64,000 nt of DNA from positions 22,440,694 to 22,504,693 of the forward strand of contig OX424570.1 in assembly GCA_949152475.1 (NCBI GenBank), written 5' to 3'. A program made the position numbers and the translations under genes. The notes under the pieces were generated by a model. It saw only the letters and a program-made list of their open reading frames with translations, ran no database searches and had not been told where the DNA came from. Position 1 is the first letter of the stretch, and each line of letters opens with the position of its first letter. The stretch comes from Terebella lapidaria (taxonomy: Eukaryota; Annelida; Polychaeta; Terebellida; Terebellidae). This document shows, piece by piece, positions 46,553 through 59,513 of this stretch.

Positions 46553-47647
46553 CAAAAAATTAGCCCAAGGGCTAAGAAAGGTTACCTGACAATTCTGGTT
46601 TCAAGCATTGCAGGTGACATATGACCCTGACATTTACCAATCAAGGTCACCTTTGTGAACTTCAGTATCACCATTAGATATGCTGCATATGACTTTTTGT
46701 ATGTTCATAATACAAACTCTATCAACAAATATTTTGTCTGTAGAGGCCAATTTATACATTACAGGTAAAGCATGAATTTAGCCTTCAAGGTCGTCCAATG
46801 TTGAGTTCTAGGTCACTAAAAAATGTGCCATATGAATTCCTCCTGCATGCTTAAAACACAATCCTAACCACAAGCTGTAAGCGCTTAAGCCCCAAAGGCC
46901 AATTTACACATTCCACGTCAGACATTTAGCACTCAAGGTCATCCGACGTCAAGCTCAAGGTCATCATTACTTGTTCCATATACGACTTTCAATATGCTCA
47001 TAATGCAAGCATAAGCTCTATCTACAAGCATTTTGTGTGTAAATTTGGTCATTTTTACTCAAACATGCCTGTTTTGAACTTTCAAGGTCATTGAATCAAG
47101 GTTACCATAAGAATCACCACATACGACTTCCCATTTGGAAGTGCCAATATCTAAGTTCCATCTTAGGCGTTCTATGAGTACAGTTGTGGCAGCTCCCATT
47201 AGTAAGAAAAAATGTTAAAACTTAATACTTCCAAATGGTCTAGGACACTAGAAATTTATGCCCCAACATGGATAGTAATACGATTTGGGCCCCAATTGTT
47301 TTTTTTCGCTCACATATCAAAAATTCAATATGGCCGTCACACGGAGGCGATTCGAAGGGCAACGAAACTTATAACACGTCACAGGTACATAAGATCTTTT
47401 GAAACAAAAATCTCAAAACTGATCAGACAGTGTTTGAGAAGATGGTCACCAAAGTTCAAAATTTAGTGTTTTTCCGAAGGAAGCAGCCGCCATTATGAGA
47501 TAACGGCTGCCCAAACTTTCAGAAAGATTGGACCGTAAAATTTGAAGATGAAATTGTGATTGCAAGACGACAGAGGACAGACGGCTAGGCGGATGACGAA
47601 TACAAGGTCATGACAACAGGTTATCAGACCTTAGGTCCAGAATCCCA
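46553..47647 (-). mobile_element. Family-A element, inverted copy
   Basis: Left: the hairpin TTAGCCC-a-AGGGCTAA (46559-46575), then AGGTTACCTGACA. Right: a degenerate GGTTATCAGACC-tta-GGTCCAGAATCC (47619-47647). Inside are diverged CTCAAGGTCATC units (46660-47110) and the 'atggccgtcacacggaggcga' segment that matches 24600-24640 in reverse. No coding capacity. Confidence 0.65.
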
Positions 47648-48111
47648 AAACCACATGGTATTTATGCCATTCAGAACCATTCAGACTATAAACCAGTCCA
47701 CATCGCTTGCATTTCTTTTTCAGCTTCACCATTCTATTCCATTCTGAACGACCAGTGGCGATTAATGTCTCTTTTGAAATTCCAATAGTGCAGTCAAACA
47801 CACAACAAGTCATCAAATTTACAACAGCTAAACTTGGAATCTACCCATGGTATTTTGAATTTTGATATCATAGGAATAGCATAGCCTGAATGATGCTTGG
47901 GAGTCACATGGTCAAATATTTCATTGTTATTTATTTGTGAATCAAGATCACCTTTTCAAATAGTCCTCTCTGTCATGATGTTGTTGTAACGTCAATCATA
48001 CAACACACACAGATTTAACAGAAGTCATTCAATGACCTATAAGTCAGCACATGTACTACGTTTGCATTAAATGTCGATATTCACACAACCACGAAAATGT
48101 ACATTATTGTA
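47648..48111. other. No gene seen
   Basis: Non-repetitive AT-rich spacer between two mobile elements. One short minus-strand open frame has no recognisable similarity. Confidence 0.3.
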
Positions 48112-48182
48112 TCCCCCGAACAAAGTTCGGCGGATACTATGGATTTGGCTTCGTCGTCCGCGTCCGCGTCCGCAGAGATTTT

Positions 48183-48530
48183 CTTGTGAACGCGCCACAG
48201 GCCGCAATTCTCACCCGATCACCATTATTTTTTGCAGGCACATATATAATGGTAAGATCCCGACACCAATCGATTTTGGTTGCCGTGGCAACTGAATTGG
48301 TCGTTTGGGGACACATTTTGCATTGAAAACAGCCTGTTTGAGACACATGGCTTGTGAACGCGCTACAGGCCGCAATTCTCACCCGATCACCATTATTTTT
48401 TGCAGGCACATATATTATGGTAAGATCCCGACACCAATCGATTTTGGTTGCCGTGGCAACTGAATTGGTCGTTTGGGGACACATTTTGCATTGAAAACAG
48501 CCTGTTTGAGATACATGGCTTGTGAACGCT
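48183..48530 (+). repeat. 168-bp direct repeat, two full copies and part of a third
   Basis: CTTGTGAACGCG recurs at 48183, 48351 and, diverged, at 48519 (exactly 168 bp apart). The first two copies are almost identical and include CCAATCGATTTTGGTTGCCG. The open frames spanning them simply translate the duplication. Confidence 0.85.
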
Positions 48531-48788
48531 CTACAGATGGCAATTTTTGACGAATCTCGATAATATTTGGAAGTGTTGTTGGGAAGGGCTGTCACACGAA
48601 ACCAATCGTTTTTTAGAATGATCATGTAAATATTAATATGTTAACAGCCTAACTTATTACAGAATTTTGAAATATCCATTTTGACATGTACGATCATTCC
48701 AATAGCCTGTACAATGGAAGGTAATGACACTGGTTTCTTGTTCAGAATGGAGAACTGAAGTTTTCAGTGAAAACAGGACAATATTACT

Positions 48789-49665
48789 GAATAAGTTAAC
48801 ATTAGTTTTACTAGTTAAGTCTATTATTGTCCACAATAAAAATAGTTAAGACGAGAAACGTTTATTATCAAGCTCAACAAGGTAAAGGTTTTGTCCAGTA
48901 CAGATTTCATGGGTGTAACTGAATAAGTTAACATTATTTTTAATAGTTAAGTCTATTATTGACCACAATAAAAATAGTTAAGACAAGAAATATTTATAAA
49001 CCTCAACAAGGTAAATGTTTTGTCCAGTACAAATTTCATTGGTGTAACCGAATAAGTTAACATTATTTTTACTAGTTAGGTCTATTATTGACCACAATAA
49101 AAATAGTTAAGTCTATTATTGACCACAATAAAAATAGTTAAGATGAGAAATATTTATTATTAAGCTCAACAAGGTGAAAGTATGTCCAGTACAGATTTCA
49201 TGGGTGTACTGAATAAGTTAACATTATTTTTACTAGTTTAGTCTATTATTGACCACAATAAAAATAGTTAAGACAAGAAATATTTATTATTGGGCTCAAC
49301 AAGGTAAAGATTCTGTCCAGTAGACATTTTATGTCTGTAACCAAATAAGTTAACATTTTTTTTGCTAGTTAAGTCTATTATTGACCTCAATAAAAATAGT
49401 TAAGATGAGAAACAATTATTATTGAGTTCAACAAGGTTAAGATTTTGTCCGGTAGAAATTTCTGGGTGTAACCGAATAAGTTAACTTTATTTTTACATGT
49501 TAAGTCTATTATTGACCACAATGAAAATAGTTAAGACAAGAAATATTTATTATTGGGCTCAACAAGGTGAAGGCTTTGTACAGTAGAGATTTTATGGCTG
49601 TGATCAAATAAGTTAACATTATTTTTTTGCTAGTTAAGTCTATTATTGATCACAATAGCTTTTTA
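48789..49665 (+). repeat. ~131-bp satellite, seven monomers
   Basis: The anchor AATAAGTTAAC(A)TT starts at about 48789, 48921, 49050, 49211, 49343, 49474 and 49606. Spacing is 129-132 bp except for one 161-bp monomer in which TCTATTATTGACCACAATAA and following bases are locally duplicated. Confidence 0.9.
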
Positions 49666-49669
49666 TGAA

Positions 49670-51385
49670 AACATTGATCAACTTTTACTTTGAATTTCAA
49701 CTTGAGACCATGTTTGGCACAAATTATGAGTTAAAATATAACTTATGCTGAAAAATTCGATCTGGCTCCAATTTCGTCATCTTGAAATGCAGTTTTGGTC
49801 AACTTTTACTTTGAATTTCAACTTGAAAGCATGTTTGGCACATATTATAAGTCGAAATATAACTTATGGTGAAAAGTTCGATCTGGCTCCATTTTCGTCA
49901 TCTTGAAATGCAGTTTTGGTCAACTTTTAGTTTGAATTTCAACTTGAAACCAAGTTTGGCACATATTATGAGTTAAAATATAACTTATGATGAAAAGTTC
50001 GATCTGGCTCCAATTTCTTCATCTTGAAATGCAGTTTTGGTAAACTTTTAGCTCAAATTTCAACTTGAAACCAAGTTTGGCACATATTATGAGTTAAAAT
50101 ATAACTTATGACGAAAAGTTCTATCTGGCTCCAATTTCGTCATCTTGAAATGCAGTTTTGGTCAACTTTTACATTTAATTTCAACTTAATACCAAGTTTG
50201 GAACATATTATGAGTTGAAATATAACTCATGGCGAAAAGTTTGATCTGGCTCCTATTTCGTCATCTTGAAATGCAGTTTTGGTCAACTTTTACTTTGAAT
50301 TTCAACTTGAAAGCATGTTTGGCACATATTATAAGTCGAAATATAACTTATGGTGAAAAGTTCGATCTGGCTCCATTTTCGTCATCTTGAAATGCAGTTT
50401 TGGTCAATTTTTAGTTTGAATTTCAACTTGAAACCAAGTTTGGCACATATTATGAGTTAAAATATAACTTATGATGAAAAGTTCGATCTGGCTCCAATTT
50501 CTTCATCTTGAAATGCAGTTTTGGTAAACTTTTAGCTCAAATTTCAACTTGAAACCAAGTTTGGCACATATTATGAGTTAAAATATAACTTATGACGAAA
50601 AGTTCTATCTGGCTCCAATTTCGTCATCTTGAAATGCAGTTTTGGTCAACTTTTACATTCAATTTCAACTTAATACCAAGTTTGGAACATATTATGAGTT
50701 GAAATATAACTCATGGCGAGAAGTTTGATCTGGCTCCTATTTCGTCATCTTGAAATGCAGTTTTGGTCAACTTTTACTTTGAATTTCAACTTGAAAGCAT
50801 GTTTGGCACATATTATAAGTCGAAATATAACTTATGGTGAAAAGTTCGATCTGGCTCCATTTTCGTCATCTTGAAATGCAGTTTTGGTCAATTTTTAGTT
50901 TGAATTTCAACTTGAAACCAAGTTTGGCACATATTATGAGTTAAAATATAACTTATGATGAAAAGTTCGATCTGGCTCCAATTTCTTCATCTTGAAATGC
51001 AGTTTTGGTCAACTTTTAGCTCGAATTTCAACTTGAAACCAAGTTTGGCACATATTATGAGTTAAAATATAACTTATGACGAAAAGTTCTATCTGGCTCC
51101 AATTTCGTCATCTTGAAATGCAGTTTTGGTCAACTTTTACATTTAATTTCAACTTAATACCAAGTTTGGAACATATTATGAGTTGAAATATAACTCATGG
51201 CGAAAAGTTTGATCTGGCTCCTATTTCGTCATCTTGAAATGCAGTTTTGGTCAACTTTTACTTTGAATTTCAACTTGAAACCATGTTTGGCACATACATG
51301 TATTATGAGTCGAAATATAACTTATGGTGAGAAGTTCAATCTGGCTCCAATTTCGTCATCTTGAAATGCATTTTTGGTCAAAAAG
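49670..51385 (+). repeat. ~121-bp satellite, about 14 monomers in 484-bp four-monomer higher-order repeats
   Basis: The core GATCTGGCTCC..TTTCGTCATCTTGAAATGCA repeats about every 121 bp. Monomer type 'actttgaatttcaacttgaaagcatg' starts at 49808, 50292 and 50776, and a variant lies at 51260, exactly 484 bp apart. Between them the types 'agtttgaa', 'agctcaaa' and 'acatttaa/aacttaatacc' occur in the same order each time. Copies of the 484-bp block are nearly identical, while neighbouring monomers differ at many positions. Confidence 0.92.
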
Positions 51386-51716
51386 TTTGAAAATATTCAG
51401 AGTTGAAATATAAATAGGTGAAAAGATTGATCTATCTGTATTTTCGTTATTTTATCAAACATGTCGAATGGAAATTCATATAAAGAGATTTCAGTGGTGA
51501 TTTTGAATTCGACCTTCAATAACCTCGGAAAATCAGTGCAGCAATTTTGGTGGGGAAAAGAAAACAGTTGTGACTTGAGATTTAACATTTCTCTGGTAAT
51601 CTTTTTTAGCCCTTGCTCTAGTTTTTCACACTTGACAGTGGAATATTTGGGGCAACAGAGATGATAGGGCTACGGGGGATACACCCAAGCGGTCGTAGGC
51701 GACCGGAAGCGTCTAG

Positions 51717-54415
51717 TTTACAGTTTATTTTCGTACAAGTATCAAACACAGTCAGTTCTGGTGCAATATTATCTCATTTAGAGACATCCAGTTGTGCCCT
51801 GTGGATTGATCAAAATGTAGCATACATTCTTTTACAGAAAGGTATTATTCATTTATGCACTGGTGGCCAAAAACCTGAGACAAATTAATTCCAGTGTAGT
51901 TAATGTGAGAATGAACAGGTCATTCAACTGAAATCACGATTTACAAATTCTGTTCCAAAATTTCTCATTTCATGTATACATACTACATTTAGTACATATG
52001 CTTCACAACTAGTAAAATATAACATTTTTGCATTGAAGAGATCACACAATAAGGAATCAACTAGAATCTTTCTGGTTGCTGACACGCATGAGTGTATCCC
52101 CCTGATGCCTTATCACCCCTGTGATGTTAGTTCAGATAATACTCCCCAAGCCAGTTTTTCATCACTGTCCGTGTTAAATCTATTGCTTATATCTGTTTGC
52201 TACATCTTATTGTATTTCTTGAAATAAATAAATAATCTTCATCAAATGAATGTATGGCTTGCCATATGATTGGATTAAGAATCCTACTTGAATCTATCAA
52301 TCCTTCTAAATTTAGATAATTTAGATCAATGATCACTAACACAAAATACTCTGTGCATGAACTGTCGAGTCCAATATTTATAGGTAATTGGTGGTCATTG
52401 CAAAATGTGTTTGTAATCAGCAAACAAAAACGATATTTTAAAGCATTGTTTGTGTTATCATAACATGTGGACATACAAAATGTTATCAAGATCGGTTGAG
52501 AAATGCATCCTGTAGAGTTCAAGTTAGTATCTAGGGATGCAGTGGTGAGACAATTACAAATCCATGGTACAGTACTAGTACACTGAACTTTGTTGGAACT
52601 TTATTGATAAAATTGTAAAATAATACCCCTGATGGCAACTGTTACAATATTATGATTAATGGTCATTCAAATGTGATTCTTCGTGCAGTTCTTCGTTTCT
52701 TACATATAAATTTGTACCTTACTGGAAGCAATGTCATTCCAAAGTTTACGTTACATGTTTGATGTTATACACTTATCAATTAACTTTAAAAAGCCTGGAT
52801 GTTTGTATACATACTGTGCTTTGTAAAATCATCACTTTAGTTTCCCATTTATTTGTAGGGTTTTGCATACTCCTAAGTTGCCACATTTATGGGTCACATA
52901 ATTGTCAATGATACATGCTTTTAAAGAAAGCCTGGAATTCAATGGGCTATATGATATGATTTTACCGTGAATTTTCCAAAATACTCCAGACATAAGTTAA
53001 TACACTGCACTGTATATAGACATTACCGGTAGGAAATGATCAATTCATATTTCTCAAGATTGGATATAAAAGTTTAATACCATTTTATAACCGACACACC
53101 ACTATATCCATTGACACTTGCATGGCACTAAATACACGTTTGTTTATTTTTCCTTGATGCAACACAAAAAAACATTTCCAGGATTGTGTTATCTAATTTT
53201 AACATCCAATTTGGTGACAATTTAAAACCAAGTTAACAAATAAAACAACTGGATTAGTGTTTAGTCCTAGAACATTCACAAGACAATTACTGAATTGTAA
53301 AAACTGAAAAAAAAACGGTAATGAACTTGACATAAACGCGCACAAAATTCATCAAAAACAAATAGTGTGCATGAACTACCGGTAAACAGATTACTACGAA
53401 CAATCCCCTCTAATATATAACCGGTACAGCATAAACATAATCGAATACACACAAAATTTCCTAAAATATGACATATAGTTCACAGATAGAGCTAGACACA
53501 CAGTTCAACGATCCCAAATTAGGACGACTGTTTATTTATCAGTTTGTCATGTTGACTTTAGTATTCGATCATACAGATATATTACTTATATATTAACTCG
53601 AAATTAGCAGAGGTCACACTCAATATTACACCACGCGCTAAACCATTCACACTTGGTTGGTAAAACATATGGACATTGATGGTAAAATATTTCTGTCTAC
53701 TGTTACACTCGATCTACTAGTATGTGCGTTGTACACGATATCTTTGGCTGAAGTGTTTTGCAGGGAAGTGATTACAGTGGTCCCCATCAGCATAGAATTC
53801 CCTACTCCCCCCCCCCCCCCCCCCTCAAGAAATGCTTCCCCATCTATGAAATTTTTTTGCATGGAATTCGGATCGAGTAAATACACAAACACACCCCTCT
53901 AATAAGACTTTTCCTCGGATAAGACCTTAATTTTGCAGCAGGAGGGCAGGTTCCATCAGAGGGGAACCACCGTACAGAACTTAGAACTTGTCACTGCCGG
54001 GAACATAATAACTTTTACACATTCGTCAGAAAACACTGTAAACATGAGTGGATATACATGTATACTGGACTTACTGACAGCAATAAACAGAATCTGTCCA
54101 AATGTGAATACTTGTAAAGGGGTGAAGTTTATACTATATCACAGTGGGTTATGCTGTCATGAGAACTACTGGAAAACTCCTTACAATTCAAAATTGTCCA
54201 AAAGTATTATTTTTTTTTTTAGGAAAAACCAATTTCCTACCGAATATTTCAATGTATTCGCTGCCACACTGAATTTTAGTGCAAAAAGTAATGATGACAG
54301 CAAAATATTTTGAACAATTCCAAATGAATAAGACATATAGAAATGACACTCGATGATACTAAGTGCATTGACAATCCAAAAATTCAAATATAACAGGCCT
54401 AACATAAAACTGTTC
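51717..54415. other. Intergenic AT-rich DNA, no gene seen
   Basis: No repeat family or coding region recognised. A C tract at 53808-53823 follows 'gaattccctact'. This region is downstream of DNAJC7; I could not assign its polyadenylation site with confidence. Confidence 0.4.
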
Positions 54416-57400
54416 TCAGCCAAACTGAAACTGAAAGCCTCCTCCTCCAGACGGGAATCCCGACGAGTAAAATCCCGAATGGCCTCCAGGTGCACCGAAG
54501 AACGTCTGAAATATCGTGTTCGGGTCGAAATCTGCTGTTAAACCATAAAACGGACATTAGACATCTGATAATTCAACCAGCAAGTTAAACAGCAACCACT
54601 TTTCATAAACTAGATTCAAGCCAAAGAGAATAGATTTCTAATTTAAGTTTGTACAACACTCTACATATGTTTATCAATAAATTGTGTAAATTGTGTGTGT
54701 AAATTGTGCATATGATTAGGCCAAATAAAATATGAAGAAATATACCATGGAAACCATGACCATCCAAATCTTCTAGATCATGTCCGCTGTCATAACGGGC
54801 CTTTTTCTTTGCGTCGGAGAGCACACTGTATGCCTCGCCAACCTCTTTGAACTTCTTTTCCTCCAGCTTTTTGGTCTCGTCTGTTGCACTTGAGTGGCGA
54901 TCTGAGAAAACAAGGGAAGAGACATTGAAGATTTCAAATGTATATGATGCGGATACGACAAATGTATTTGTTACAATACTTCCAAGGAACAAACCTATCA
55001 GTAGTATTCACAATTTATCCATCTTTATAAATTTCACAATTCTAATCCCAATTCTAATCACAATTCAATTCTTATCTCATTCTTCCACAAATCACAGAAC
55101 ATGCAAAACTAAGCACTTTACCTGGGTGATGGAGGAGGGCTCTTTTTCGGTACGCTTTCTTGATATCGTCCTCAGTTGCATTTTTCTCAACGCCCAAAAT
55201 TTTGTAGAAATCTTTCCGTTTACTCTTCTTCAGTTCAAGTTTTGCATCTGACAATAGCTGCTTGTGTTCTGAAACATCCAAGACAATATTCTTCAACAGT
55301 TTTTAAAAATAACCACATAAATTGCTCGGTTTTAGGAGACTTTGCACAGAATTTGATATATCAAATCAATTGATGGCTAGTTTTTTTTAAATTGAATATG
55401 CGCCGTTATTATGCGTGCTTTACACTCACGAACCTCTTGTTTTCTCCATTTTATAAATTTTTTCGTAATCTCGAACAGCTTCTTCAAACAGTTCTGTCTC
55501 CATTTCGCTGAGGACACAATCATACTGGACTTTATATTCTCCTCGTTTTTCAAATAACTTATACAGTATAATACCTATCTAAGACACAAAAATTATGGAA
55601 ACCAGTTATCACTATTATCCCCTGAAATGAACTGATTCAAACCAAGAATATGAAATTGTCATAGAGACATTTCAACTAAAATGTATTTCCTAACACGGGG
55701 CAAAAAACCTCACTTCATGCAAGCCATGGCAACATACCTTTTAGCCCGCCGGAGGTATGCCTTCAAATACGTGTCATCTAATTCTATAGCTTTGGAACAG
55801 TCCGCAATAGCTGCATCGGGCTTCTTTATCTGAAAGAAAATAGGATTCCAAACTTGAAACGCCATTCGCATTCAATGAGTCAACAGGGACTACATGTATA
55901 CATAGGAATGGAAACAAATATTTCTTTGGAGTTTGAATTATAGATGTTTAGCAACAACATGTGCAATGACTCCCACAATATTAGAATATAGCATTACAGC
56001 TAATTTTTTCTCAAAATACAAATTATTAGAGATGTTTTCTGTCAGTGAATGGAACATTGTATCTCCACCTTAGAACAGACAGTCGCCCGATTGCAGTAAA
56101 GCTTTGAGTTGGTGAAGACGTTGTTGTGGTCGATGTCAAGCGCCTCCGTGTACAGGTCATAGGCAGCCTGGTATTTCCCACTTCGAAACGCCGTGTTTCC
56201 CTCCTCCTTCTTCTGCATCAGTGCTTTCGCTTTCTGTTTGAATCGTAGGTATCAGTTGAAACAAGTCATATTTCCCTAGAATCCTAAGCAGGATAGGAAT
56301 CTAAAGTTATTATATAGAATTAACGAACACAGGATGTTTTCATCATTATCTCTATTATTGAACATATAATAGATCTTGCATTCAATATCTCCAATGCAAA
56401 ATGAATACTGGCATCAAGATGTGTTCCACAATCTATACATATAGACAGGGTGGCATTCGACTTCTACGGCATGGTGTACCAACCTTATATATTTCCCTAG
56501 CTTTCTGATGATCCGGTGCGTATCGTAGAACCTGCTGGAAATGCTGGAAGGATTTGTCTATATTGTCTTGGTAGTATAGACACAGGCCTCGCACGTATAT
56601 TGCATCTGGGTTCATACCGTCAGACATTCGGAGGATGTCGCTGTAAAGCAGGTCCAAAATGACAAATTTTGTCATTGGCTATTACTTGGGTATACATACA
56701 TAGTAGTTTTTGATCCATCAACTTTGCAAATCATCTTTCAACAAACGAATTAAAAGGTAAGAACGTATATAATGTCAAAATGATGCAAATCAAGTGCCGG
56801 GAGAAAAAAAAGATGAACTCACTTGGCTATTTCCTGGGACTCCTGGTATCGTTTCAGCAAAGCAAGACTTTCAGCCTTGGCCACTTTATACCTTGTGCAG
56901 GCTTTAGAGATCGATGTGCAACGGTCCATACAAAACAACACCTGGAAAAAAAGCAATACATGCAAACATCTCGTATTGTTGATACAGTGATATCAAGCGG
57001 TTGTAGTGGCGATATCATTTTAGTTTTGGTTATTTTTCATGGCTCAGTGGTGAAGAGCACTCATCCATTTTCACACAGAAGAGTACCAAAAGAACTGTTG
57101 ACAAACATGACACGAACAAAGTCATAAACTCTGCAAATCCTTATATTCAGGTTTTTCACGCCATATTTTCTACACAGAAGTATTTCACAAAATAATATTT
57201 GAACTTACATGACGGAAATCTCTCTTTGTGTAGCTGGATTCTGCTTGTGAGACAAGCATCTGTAACAACTTTGCCTGCTGCACCTAGAAGTAGAAAATTG
57301 TTTACATCGAATTGAATAGCAGCCATGTAGTAATAGTATTCCACATGTTCCAATATACCTTTATCTGCATAAGAATGTAATTAATACCTAGGCCATATGA

Positions 57401-59513
57401 CAATACTAATTTCGAAATTCAAATCATATACAACCTGATATATGTAGAAAACTGTCATTGAACTATTACCGGTAGATACCATAATTTGTAAATAATACGA
57501 TACCTTAAATCTACAGTGTTACCATGATGACAACTGACCAATCCACATCAGACTGCGTTCGTATAATTACATGTATACATATGAATGAGCATGAAAACTT
57601 GGCAGATTTTTACCACCATACGGGACCTAAAACTGCAGAAAATAGATACCCACTGAGAAATCACTACAAAAAGCTCACCTCTGATTGAGCAATGTTGCTG
57701 TTTGGATCTAGCTGCAAGACTTTTTCATACGAGACAACAGCAGCCTGAGCTTCACCCATGGCAAGGTGGCACTTTGCCTCGCGCAGGTGACCCTGGAAAA
57801 ACATGTCACATACTACATAGATAAGATTTGATGTATTAGTCTCAAATTGTCTCATTCAGTTTTTTCTTTCCTGTGTTTGCTGCAAATGTGGTCGACATGA
57901 CATGCATTTACAATGGCACAGGGATAGTTAAAAGGGATTGCAAAACTGACAAATGATTTCCTACAATTGGACAAGATTTAACGAACCCGCTGTCAATTTT
58001 TTCTAGCAAAACAACTATCTGGTGTAACAGTGAGAACTGGAAACTTTACACCCCCTTATGCGATTTTTGTTGTTGTTGAAATATTGAAACTATGCAGTCA
58101 AAATTGAAAGTACAGACATTCAATTTACAAAAGTGACAAACCTTTACAAAGCCAGGTTCCAGTTGCACAGCTGTGCGTGCGTCAGCAAGGCCTTTGTCAA
58201 ACTTGTTCATCATAATGTAGCACGCAGCGCGGTTCCCGTAGAAAGCAGCACATTTTGGGCATAGTTCTGGAACAAAGAGAGCACACAATGCATTCACCCA
58301 AAGCTGCTTCGAAAAAACATAAACATGATAAAACCAAATAGAACACAAGCTTTTAGAAGTACAATGGTTGATAATAGTACAGACCAGATATATTGCATTC
58401 ATATCAGAATAGAAATCTTACATAACATGGTATTTGGAACGTGTTGTAAAACAGTAGATGTATAATAAACAATAGTTCATGGTACAAAAATATACATGAT
58501 GTCGATGACATCAACTAGATCACAATTTGGAATGATGCTAAAATGCCGTACACATTTATTGTACAAATATCTACATACGGATGGCTTGTGTGTAGCAGTC
58601 AATTGCACTTGTGTAGCTTTTTTCCGAGTAGTATTTGTTGCCTTCTTCTTTCTTCTGCTCAGCTGCAACTTGTTTTCTAGAAGAGATAGAGATACAACAT
58701 TGTATTTTCATTAATACATACCTCATGAACAATTGAACAACATCAAAAAGTTGATGGGAAACAAAGAACACGGAAATGGGATGGGAAACAAAGATAATTT
58801 CATTTGAGATAATGGGTAGTATCTCTGCAATGTTTGACAATTTTCCCAAACATCATTGTGAATTGATTCCGTATACATTCAAATTCACGTCTTGACACGT
58901 GCGCTCTTGATACTTATTCTATAGAATATGCGTGTATTATGTCCTGCTAATCATCTGTCTGAGGAATATTGACTATTGTCCTGTATATTCAGCAGGTCGA
59001 TCTCTAACTAAGCCCAATATCAAGTTGACGTAGTCTACGACTACGTGATCATAAATCAATGCCATAACTTATCATAACAAAAAAATTTTTGTTGTGGATG
59101 TGTGGTGTGCTTGGCCAGAATCTACTTGTACAAAACATGACTGAATCTCCTGAATTGCCCAGTGAACAACTTTCACTAGATCCAACATGAAAATATTATT
59201 CAGAACAACAGAAGAAACAATGATTCAAATTCAATGTTCAGCTCTTTAGAATGTTCAAGAATGTCCGCATTTTCTGATTCTGGGGAATACCTCGTCAAAA
59301 GGACAGTGTCAAACATACATCACTGAAACAGGTTCGGAAAAAGTTGAATTAGAGACGAGTTTGGACATTCTTCATAAAGTAGAAACAAAACACATACTGT
59401 TCTTCATTCAGTTCCACCTCTTCTTCATCCGAAACTTCCATTTCGGATTCAGTTTCCGTGGAATCAGTCTCTTCCTCAACCTCAACTTCGGGAACTCGTT
59501 GTTCGTCCGACAT
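54416..59513 (-). CDS. DNAJC7: DnaJ homolog subfamily C member 7 (TPR2-type co-chaperone), 13 exons
   Basis: Exons (5' to 3'): 59513-59398, 58676-58579, 58266-58142, 57792-57679, 57283-57209, 56941-56823, 56640-56484, 56233-56069, 55829-55738, 55507-55434, 55268-55122, 54901-54746, 54534-54416. All introns are GT-AG and the joined frame is 1557 nt (518 codons plus TGA). The protein starts with a 38-residue acidic tail. TPR repeats follow in two blocks (about residues 42-150 and 185-375; for example [19 protein letters not shown]). The J domain is at about 398-468 with DFYKILGV and HPD at 426-428, and the tail is Gly/Phe-rich, ending FQFQFG. By family knowledge it links Hsp70 and Hsp90 through the TPRs and stimulates Hsp70 ATPase via HPD, in the cytosol and nucleus. 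The length is close to vertebrate DNAJC7 (494 in human). The Asp codon of HPD is split by a phase-1 intron. The start ATG is the only upstream Met in frame with the acidic exon. Confidence 0.95.

Larger units (their letters stand above)
48112..51716 (+). mobile_element. Helitron/HINE-like element with two internal satellites (family C)
   Basis: The 5' end TCCCCCGAAC-aaa-GTTCGGCGGATA combines a TC start (preceded by A), a hairpin and the subterminal repeat TATCCCCCG. The complementary CGGGGGATA lies at 51673-51681. The 3' hairpin CGGTCG-tagg-CGACCG is at 51690-51705, and the terminal CTAG at 51713-51716 is followed by T. A|TC...hairpin...CTRR|T is the canonical Helitron border, and the subterminal repeat plus tandem arrays match Helentron-derived HINEs. 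Inside are a 168-bp direct repeat, a 131-bp satellite and a 121-bp satellite. No RepHel protein is encoded, so it is non-autonomous. Confidence 0.75.

Noticed and set aside
48137..48625. 162-codon minus-strand frame with an internal repeat
   Set aside because: It spans the 168-bp direct repeat inside the Helitron-like element and resembles no protein.
48789..51385. Regular repeats considered as a CRISPR array
   Set aside because: Monomers are contiguous 121-131 bp satellites with no unique spacers, and the genome is eukaryotic.
54603..54992. Single 129-codon frame in the DNAJC7 3' region
   Set aside because: Only its middle is coding (exon 12, 54901-54746). The ends read through introns and are replaced by the spliced model.
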